Assembly (NCBI GenBank): GCA_013146195.2
Contig: CM028382.1
Coordinates: forward strand, 119,239,023-119,303,022
Direction of reading: 5' to 3'
Length of the DNA: 64,000 bases
From: Codonopsis lanceolata
Lineage: Eukaryota > Streptophyta > Magnoliopsida > Asterales > Campanulaceae
This document shows, piece by piece, positions 56,879-64,000 of this stretch. Numbering within the stretch: position 1 is the first letter of the stretch; every line of letters begins with the position of its first letter. The position numbers and the translations under genes are program-made. Under the pieces are notes generated by a model, which saw nothing but the letters and a program-made list of their open reading frames with translations, was not told the DNA's origin and did no database searches.

Positions 56879-57871
56879 GTGTTAGCGGCCGGGATTTTAC
56901 CTTGGATAACTTTGCGGGACGCCGAGATATATGTTCGTCGCTGCGACAAGTGTCAACGTTATGCAGATATCCCACGATTGCCATCTACCGAGCAGACTCC
57001 TGTTATCGCGTCATGGCCATTTGACATGTGGGGAATTGATTTGATTGGTCCCTTTCCCATTGCTCGGTCAAAGTTCAAATATGCAGTGGTTGCCGTGGAT
57101 TACTTCACGAAGTGGGTGGAAGCGAAGCCACTGGCGACCATAATCGAGGTGAACGTCATCGATTTTGTACACGAGCACATATGGTGCCGGTTTGGAGTCC
57201 CACGAGCAATTGTATCTGATCATGGGACCCAGTTTTCGGAAAAATTTACCAAGGCGTGCGAGCAAATGAGGGTGAAACATTGGCAATCATCTGTGGCATA
57301 TCCACAAGGCAATGGTCAGGCAGAAGCTGCGAATAAACAAATTCTGCATGTTTTGAAGAGGAATTTGGAAGAAAAAGCTGGAAGATGGGTAGACGAGCTG
57401 CCTTCAGCCTTGTGGGCAGTAAGAACAACAGTAAGGGGTCCAACCGGGGACACCGCTTTTTCTTTAGCTTATGGGTCTGATGCTATGGCTCCAGTAGAGA
57501 TGTATTTGCCTACTCATAGGGTCTTAAATTACAATGCCGGTTCTAATCACACAGCTCGAACAGCAGATTTGGACTTGTTGGAAGAAAGACGGCTGGAAGC
57601 CAAAATGAGAATGGCCAACTATAAGCAACGAGCAAAGGCTCACCACGATAAGAGAGTTCGTGGTCGATCATTTGCTGTGGGGGATTGGGTCCTTCGTAAG
57701 ATTGAGGCCACGGGCCATCGAGCTGAGTGGGGGAAGTTGTCACCAAATTGGGAAGGCCCTTTTCAAGTTTCGAGAATTATTAAGGAGGGCACCTACATGT
57801 TGCGAACAGAGGATGGTGATGAGTTAAAGCATCCATGGCATGCTGATCATTTGAAGAAATACTATTGGTAA
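56879..57871 (+). CDS. Tat element integrase (frame separated from pol)
   Basis: About 330 codons. The CxxC of the zinc finger is in VRRCDKCQRY. The DDE core has WGIDLIGPF (first Asp), IVSDHGTQFS (second Asp) and PQGNGQAEAANKQIL (Glu). The C-terminal GPF-type motif NWEGPFQV follows, and the frame ends HADHLKKYYW at 57871. All three catalytic residues are present. No chromodomain follows, in line with the Tat lineage. The frame start is set by the upstream frameshift, not by a real start codon. Confidence 0.9.
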   Translation: MLAAGILPWITLRDAEIYVRRCDKCQRYADIPRLPSTEQTPVIASWPFDMWGIDLIGPFPIARSKFKYAVVAVDYFTKWVEAKPLATIIEVNVIDFVHEHIWCRFGVPRAIVSDHGTQFSEKFTKACEQMRVKHWQSSVAYPQGNGQAEAANKQILHVLKRNLEEKAGRWVDELPSALWAVRTTVRGPTGDTAFSLAYGSDAMAPVEMYLPTHRVLNYNAGSNHTARTADLDLLEERRLEAKMRMANYKQRAKAHHDKRVRGRSFAVGDWVLRKIEATGHRAEWGKLSPNWEGPFQVSRIIKEGTYMLRTEDGDELKHPWHADHLKKYYW

Positions 57872-58418
57872 TTGATTTACAATATGTAATTCTTTGATCT
57901 TTTTTGATAAATGGCAATGCTGAAACTCAGTTGTCTTTTCAACTTTGTGTTTGAAAAGTGGGTTTTTGAGTTGAATCCCTTCAAGTCTTTGATCGAGCAT
58001 AAAGGTCTTTATGTTCAAGAAAATTTGAAGGGATATTCCCAGTTGATCGAATAAACCCTTATTACGGCGTAGGCTCTATGCTCGTAAAGGAGGGGCATTC
58101 GAGTAAAACTTGGGTAAATGTTGATCGCTTTTAAAACGAGTAAAGATGATCGAATGTCCTTTTCATTACGAGCAGCATGAGGGCTCTATGCTCGTAGGAT
58201 GGCATTAAGCGAGTCGAAAAAAATGCTTCGGGAGAAGGTTAAATGATCGATCGCTTATTTAAGAGCGAGTAGGCGAGTAAAAGATGATTTTGTTTGGCTA
58301 AAGCTGATATTAAGCGGTCATTCAAAAAATAAAAGAAGTTAAACTATTACAGACAAGAATTTAAATTGTTTTAAGACAAGGCACGAAGGCCAGAAAGGCG
58401 CGCAGGCCTGTGACGAGC
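57872..58418 (+). repeat. Tat 3' untranslated region with ~105-bp tandem repeats
   Basis: Two diverged units (about 58060-58165 and 58166-58280) share 'gggctctatgctcgta', 'gcattcgagtaaaa', 'gttgatcgcttttaaa' and 'cgagtaaagatgatcgaatg'. They are followed by 'aaaagatgattttgtttggc'. The same region in the second copy holds three units (63590-63890). 3'-UTR tandem repeats are known in Tat/Ogre elements. Confidence 0.7.
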
Positions 58419-59084
58419 TCAAACAATGGGGGCAGTGTTATCCTCAGTTGAAGCAACGGTGGGTTCCTCGGTATTTGCAGTGGTATTCAGGATTGTAACC
58501 TCATCATCGGCCTTGATCATCGGTGTTATCGCAGCGGTGGTTGAAGGAGCTTGTGGATCGCCAAATTTGGCATCATGAGGTCGGTGACCGCGTAGTATCG
58601 GGCGGCAGGGGAGGGGATCCATGGAGACAGGAGGCCGCTTCGCGGCGTGGCCGGCCAAGCCTTCTAATTCATCCTCGTTAAAAGGCACTTGGGAGTGGCC
58701 GGCCCGGGCAGATGAGCAAAAGAGGGGGTTAGCTCCCCATTCAGCAAGCTGCTCGGGGCTAATCTCCAGTCCGCTACAGGCGAGCTGCCTTAAGATATGG
58801 TTCATTCCCTGCACAAAAAATGGATAAGCTTCACCTTCTACACTGTTGGCAAAGTCGGCCGATCTCTTGTAATCCTCAATGATTTGTCTTTGCTTTTGCT
58901 CGCCATCAGTCATTGTGCCGAGCCTCCGATACCGCTTGCTCGAGCTTGGTGATAGTGGCGTTGGCGCCTTCAGTCGTTCGACAAGCCCAGCTCCGGCGCA
59001 CCAGCTATATTGTTGAGGCAAGCAACTTCTTCGATTTCTTGGAGCAGAGTTGATTGGGCTTCCAAATTTGTTTTCTGGCTTCAA
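58419..59084 (-). CDS. Antisense ORF near the 3' end of the Tat element
   Basis: A 221-codon minus-strand frame. The middle and end read MTDGEQKQRQIIEDYKRSAD, VEGEAYPFFVQGMNHILRQL, EISPEQLAEW, then an Ala/Thr-rich acidic tail to the stop near 58419. The first ~55 codons look out of frame. One frame over, the same DNA reads ATITKLEQAVSEARHND, a coiled coil that joins smoothly to GEQKQRQII, so a frameshift lies near 58905-58915. The true start would be further up, near or past the N gap (59379). Antisense ORFs close to the 3' LTR are known from Tat-lineage elements such as maize Grande. The coil followed by 'DY..S..F' resembles the C-terminus of plant retrotransposon-linked 'putative transposase/gag-like' proteins. 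Function unknown. Confidence 0.6.
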   Translation of the reverse strand: MKPENKFGSPINSAPRNRRSCLPQQYSWCAGAGLVERLKAPTPLSPSSSKRYRRLGTMTDGEQKQRQIIEDYKRSADFANSVEGEAYPFFVQGMNHILRQLACSGLEISPEQLAEWGANPLFCSSARAGHSQVPFNEDELEGLAGHAAKRPPVSMDPLPCRPILRGHRPHDAKFGDPQAPSTTAAITPMIKADDEVTILNTTANTEEPTVASTEDNTAPIV

Positions 59085-59378
59085 CTTTGGAAAGCTTCCG
59101 TCACCCCCTTTGGCCGTAAAGGGATTCCTCGGAGTTCTGAGGTCGGCCGGGATGAGCTTGATTTTTCTCCGTGAGCATTCTTTCTGAAGCCGCAGTATCC
59201 TTTCTGTAAGTAAGGGGTGTTGGTTTTATTCAAAGTTGGTGATTAATCGTTCATACATCAAAAGCAGATTTGTTGGCGTCCGTTGGAAAAATTGATTAAA
59301 AGCTGGGAAAAAGAAAAGAAAGAAAGAAAGCAAAGATAAGCAGGATCGCTTACCTCGCTAGACACGCCCATTTCGCCG

Positions 59379-59478
59379 NNNNNNNNNNNNNNNNNNNNNN
59401 NNNNNNNNNNNNNNNNNNNNNNNNNNNNNNNNNNNNNNNNNNNNNNNNNNNNNNNNNNNNNNNNNNNNNNNNNNNNNN
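59379..59478. other. Assembly gap, exactly 100 N
   Basis: One hundred undetermined bases, the usual placeholder for a scaffold join of unknown size. The Tat antisense ORF and 3' LTR of copy 1, and the 5' part of copy 2, are cut here. Confidence 1.
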
Positions 59479-62400
59479 ATGTGATGTATTATTCATGTTT
59501 CGAGGTTTGGAATTGAATGATGATCGCTGAAGCCGTATCTTTGGGGCTTTTGAGGGTTTCACAAATCATAAGGTCAGTGAAGAGGGTCTTATCATTTGGA
59601 GGTATTTAGCGAAGGCTCGGAGACATTTGAAAAGATTACCCGTGGTAATTGACTTGAAATCTCCATCTGAACATTATTTTGGGCGTCTGCAGAGGCATGA
59701 CTAAGTTTCGGATGGTTAGCGTCAATCCCGCACGAGAGAGCCAAATTTTATCCAGATCAAGGAGTGGGAGTATTGCGGAGTCAACCGCGGCAGATTGAGA
59801 TATGTTCGGGATACAGGAGAAAAGCGGTTGACCTTGGAGGATGGCGGCGAGAAGGTTCTTATCGGTACCGAGAAACTTCTCGTGTGTTGTAGGACCATCG
59901 GTGGTAGCGATGAATGAGGCGGAGGCCAAATGGATGCAAGCTCGTCTTAGGCATTGAAGTCGGGGAGAAAAGTCAAAATGAAGAGGATCTGACGGTGGTG
60001 ATATTGCTCAGCGAATATGGAGGTTCCATCTTTCTGTCGATGGGTTGTCGGCCTGAGTGGAGGCGAGGAGGTGGTGGAGGAAGGTATTAGCAATCCTTTG
60101 CCGACATTGGCGTCGGGGGATTTGTGAGCCAAATGAAAGTCGGTGACCTTGTAGATGAATCTTTGCCGGCATCCGTATAGGAGCCGGTTGAGGCTATGGA
60201 GGTAGACCGGCTCGATAAAGTTGAGGATCGGTAGAAGGATGAAAAAGTGGAGTGTGACACGCTCTAAATCTGAGATGAGCAGAGTTCTGACTCGAGGCGA
60301 GCTAGAAGAGATGATCATCAATCAGGACTATCAGAAGCGAGAGATTAAGATTGGTCGAGCTTTGACGCGAGAAGCGAAAGCCTAGTTAAGCAGCTGCGGG
60401 GCCGATGCGGATATCTTCGGCTGGCGACCGGAGGACATCTGAGGGAGTAGCGAGGATGTGGCCTTGCATCGGTTGAATGTTGATCCGGTTTACCAGGCCA
60501 ATCCGGCGACCACGGGTTTATTCGGTAGAAAAGGACCAGCGATCAAGGAGGAAGTCGAAAAAGTTACTCGAAGCGAGATATTATCGGAGATACATTATCA
60601 ACTTGGTTGGCTAACGTGTTATTATGGTAAAGATAGTCAAGCGGCAAGTGGCGGATGTGTGTTGACTTGATTTGAATAAGGCTTGTCCCGAAGGATTGCT
60701 ATCCTCTGTAGAAATTGACAAATTGGTCGGCGCCATTCAGTTCGAGGCTGCTAAGTTTTATAGATGCTTACTCAGGGGTATCATCAAGTGAAGATGTTTG
60801 GATCGGATAAGGCTCTAACGACTTCCCGGCCCGAGGCTGTATTGTTATAAGATGATGCCTTTTGGTTTGAAGAATGTCGAGGGCCACTTATCGAAGGATG
60901 GTCAACAAGGTGTTTAGCTCGCGGTCGGAAGAAATGTTGGAAGCTTACATTGATGATATGGTGGTTAAGACCCAGAGGCGCGAGCATGTGAGAGGATCTG
61001 GAGAGCAATCTCGGGAGGAACAACATGAAGTTGAATCAGAACAAATGTGTGTTCGGAGTGAAAGGCAGGCAAGTTCCTCGGTTTCATAGTTCTTGAGAGA
61101 GAGGAATTGAGGCTAATCACGAGAAGATAGAGGCATTAGTCCTATGAAGCTTCCTTGTGTTAAGGGCGTCACGAGAGGCTAAATGGCGAGGTGATGATCG
61201 CTTTAGGAAGGTTTCATCTCGAGGTCGTGAGGCGTTGCACTTTCTTCAAGGTTTTTTGAGGAAATAAAGGGTTTGAATGGACATGAATGCGAGAAAGCGT
61301 TGAGGAATGGTGGAGTATTTAGGAGATCCACCCTTGTTGAGTAACCGGTATTTGGGGAAAAATTATATGTTTATCTGGCATTCTGCAGAGCGAGTGGCCA
61401 TTGTTTGATTAGGGAAAGAAGGCAATATACAAAAGCACATTTACTATGTATCAAAAGCCTGGCTGATGTAGAGGGAAGATATTTTAATCTTGAGAGAGAA
61501 ATTGAAAACTACTAAACTTGTTGTTGCTCGGAAACTTCGAGCTTATTTTTATGCTCATTCAATCGTTGTGTACGGATTAGCCTTTCGAAAGATTTTGCAC
61601 AAACCGGATACCTCTGGTCGTTTACTACTTGGTTGATTGAGTTAGCAGGAGTTTGACATCGATTATCGACCACGATGAAGCAATCAGCCTTACTATAGCA
61701 GGACTTTGTAGGCTGAGACAAGCTTTAAGGAGTCTCGAGGAAGGGTGGAGAGTAAAAGGCAGTAATGCAAAGTCGAGGCCGGAATATTCTTTTCATGTTG
61801 TGATTTGGCTAGTCGATTTGGGAGTGGTCTTTGGTTTAGTGTTAGTCCCTTTGAAGCAGATGTAGAATGAGAAGGCATTGCGTTTCAAATTCGACTTCAA
61901 ACAACCGGTGAATCTGAAGCTTTAATTCTGGGTCTTGAGCTTGCACAAGACACATTAGATCTTGAGCGGTGGTGATATATTGTGATTCTCGGTTGGTGGT
62001 GAATCAAGTCAGAGCGACTACGGTCATCACCCGATCTTGGTTCGTTATTGTGCGATAGTAGAGAAATTTTAAAGATTTGATTACAGGGCTAGTAGAGTGC
62101 TCGGGAGGAACATGACACTATTTGCTCGAAGATGGTGAAGATGAAATCGATCTTTACATCTGAGTCATGATCGAGCATCTGGAAATTCTGTCATCGAGAA
62201 GGAAGTGGTTATGGACATAGAGCCGGTGGCAAATGTTGTTGGATAGATGATCTTGGCGTACAGGCATGGGGTGTTGCTGAAGACAAAAGGAAGCTAGAGT
62301 CGGAAGCGGTCATCTTGGGTTACATCATCTTAGACAACGTCTATCGAAGATCTTATACGACGACTTTGTTGAGGTGTGTTAGATCGAGACGGAGGAATCT

Positions 62401-63394
62401 TGGGCGAAGTGAATGAAAACAAAGTGTGGAGGTCACCACAACGCGATCGTTAGCAGAAAGTGTTAGCGGCGGATTTTCTTGGATAACTGCGGCGGGGCCA
62501 GAGATATATGTTAAATCATTGCGACAAGTGTCAGCGTTATCTGAGATATCCCGATTGCCATCAGAAGCGGACTGTTATCGCGTCATGGCCATTTGACATG
62601 TGGGGAATTGATTTGATTGGTCACTTTCATTTTTCGGTCAAAGTTCAAATATCTTGGTTCTGGTGGATTACTTCAAAGTGGGTGGAAGGCAAGCCATGGC
62701 GACCATATCGAGGTGAGCGTCATCGATTTTGTACAGAGCACATATAAGTGCTTGTTTGGAGTCCCACGAGCAATTGTATCCGATCATGGGACCCGCTGGA
62801 AAAATTTACCAAGGCGCCATGTGAGGGTGAAACATTGGCAATCATCCGTGGCATATCCACAAGGCAACGTCGGTGAAGTTTGCGAATAAACAAATTCTAT
62901 GTTTTGAAGAGGAATTTGGAAGAAAAAGTCGAAGATGGGTAGACTAGCTGCCTACCCCTTTGGGGCGTGAAGAACAACAAGAAGGGTCCAACCGGGACAC
63001 CGCTTTAGCTATGGGTATCGATGCTATGGCTCCAAAGAGATGTATTTGCCTTACTCATGGTCTTAAATTACAATGCCGGTTCTAATCACAACAAATAACA
63101 CAGATTTGGACTGTTGAAGAAAGACGGCCTGAAGCCAAAATGAGAATGGCCAACTATAGCAACGAAAGCAGGCTCACCACGATAAGAGAGTTCGTGGTCG
63201 ATCATTTGCCGGGGATTGGGTCCTTCAGAAGATCAGGCCACGCGCCATCGAGCCGAGTGGGGAAGTTGTCACCAAATCAGCCCTTTTCAAGTTTCGAGAA
63301 TTATTAAGGAGGGCACCTGTTATGTCATGAATGAGGATGGTGATGAGTTAAAGCATCCATGGCATGCCGATCATTTGAAGAAATACTATTGGTA
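59479..63394 (+). pseudogene. Second Tat pol copy, riddled with indels
   Basis: Aligns with 53786-57871 of the first copy from the protease region (MYYSCF, just after the DTGA site, which is lost in the gap) through RT (EAYIDDMVVK readable at 60938-60967), both RNase H domains, and integrase, ending HADHLKKYYW at 63362-63394. Dozens of small insertions and deletions break every frame. The longest readable pieces are under 100 codons. Differences cluster at CAG/CTG sites (see findings), so many may be sequencing error rather than biological decay. Confidence 0.8.
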
Positions 63395-64000
63395 ATTGAT
63401 TTACAATATGTAATTTTTGATCTTTTTTGATAAATGGCAATGCCGAACTCGCTTTGTCTTTTCAACTTTGTGTTTGAAAAAGTGGGTTTTTGAGTTGAAT
63501 CCTTCAAGTCTTGGATCGAGCATAAAGGTCTTTATGTTCAAGAAAAATTTGAAGGGATATTCTCAGCTGATCGAATAAACCCTTTATTCACGAGCTAGAG
63601 GGCTTTATGTTCGTAAGGGAGGGGTATTCGAGAAAACTTGGTAAATGTTGATCGCTTTTAAAGCGAGTAAAGATGATCGAATGTCTTCATTACGAGCATA
63701 GAGGGCTCTATGCTCGCAATGAGGGGCATTCGAGTAAAAACTTGTAGATGTTGATCGCTTTTAAAGCGAGTAAAGATGATCGAATGTCCTTCATTACGAG
63801 CATAGAGGGCTCTATGCTCGAAAGCGAGAGGGCATTCGAGTAAAAACTTGGTTAAATGCTGATCGCTTTAAGAGCGAGTAAAAGATGATTTTGTTTGGCT
63901 AAAGGCGATATTAAGCGGTCATTCAAAAAATAAAAGAAGTTAAACTATTACAGACAAGAATTTAAATTGTTTTAAGACAAGGCACGAAGGCCGAAGGCGA
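63395..64000 (+). repeat. Tat copy-2 3' region with three ~105-bp tandem units, running off the window
   Basis: Matches 57872-58405 of the first copy, but with three units starting near 63585, 63686 and 63793 that share 'gagggctctatgctcg', 'ggcattcgag', 'cttttaaagcgagtaaagat'. The window ends at the place that in copy 1 precedes the antisense ORF by about 15 bp. Confidence 0.75.

Noticed and set aside
1..64000. tRNA, rRNA, CRISPR or organelle-derived genes
   Set aside because: I looked for cloverleaf box A/B pairs, regularly spaced repeats with unique spacers and chloroplast- or mitochondrion-like genes. The only tRNA-like hits are the retrotransposon primer-binding sites (2714, 40798, 51695).

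Overview
This is nuclear DNA of a flowering plant, most likely a core eudicot. The evidence is two conserved, intron-rich plant genes with GT-AG introns, AT-rich spacers, and many plant-type transposable elements: Tat-lineage Ty3/gypsy elements, FAR1-type MULEs, Stowaway MITEs, hAT elements and Helitron-like repeats. I cannot name the species. The many 'cggtcttacg'-type inverted-repeat MITEs and the Stowaway family do not settle it.

Layout. (1) 1-9839, + strand: the last fifteen exons of MCCA, the biotin-carrying alpha subunit of mitochondrial 3-methylcrotonyl-CoA carboxylase (leucine breakdown). The N-terminal part lies upstream of the window. Its introns hold an LTR remnant, a Stowaway MITE and a possible LINE tail. 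(2) 10.3-20 kb: gene-free and built of decayed repeats, including a Mutator-type element with a clean 9-bp target duplication and an internal 74-bp minisatellite, two Stowaway MITEs (one with a nested insertion) and a Helitron-like 3' end. (3) 20694-26120, + strand: a complete six-exon Raf-like protein kinase gene (394 aa). Its last intron is swollen by a 1.5-kb inverted-repeat element and a gypsy LTR remnant. (4) 26-46 kb: a nest of elements comprising head-to-tail Helitron-like repeats on the minus strand, an RPA-like fragment, two oppositely oriented 2.3-2.6-kb gypsy LTRs of one family, a small Helitron candidate, a foldback MITE, a hAT element with an 8-bp TSD, a 2.04-kb solo LTR with a 5-bp TSD, and a MULE with a broken FAR1-type transposase. 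(5) 46.7-50.9 kb: two head-to-tail Helitron-like copies, the first carrying a 981-bp hAT-type insertion missing from the second. (6) 51-59.4 kb: a Tat-lineage Ty3/gypsy retrotransposon (LTR, PBS, broken gag, 1013-aa protease-RT-RNaseH-second RNaseH frame, separate integrase frame, 3' tandem repeats, antisense ORF). (7) 59379-59478: exactly 100 Ns, followed by a second, heavily indel-riddled copy of the same element that runs past the window end.

The two host genes show no functional link. MCCA is a metabolic enzyme and the kinase is a cytosolic signalling protein. The rest is transposon biology. I found no tRNA, rRNA or CRISPR. I saw nothing I would call a wholly undescribed system. The best leads are the Tat element's antisense ORF, the CHG-biased second copy next to the gap, the head-to-tail Helitron-like pairs, and the minisatellite-bearing Mutator-type element.
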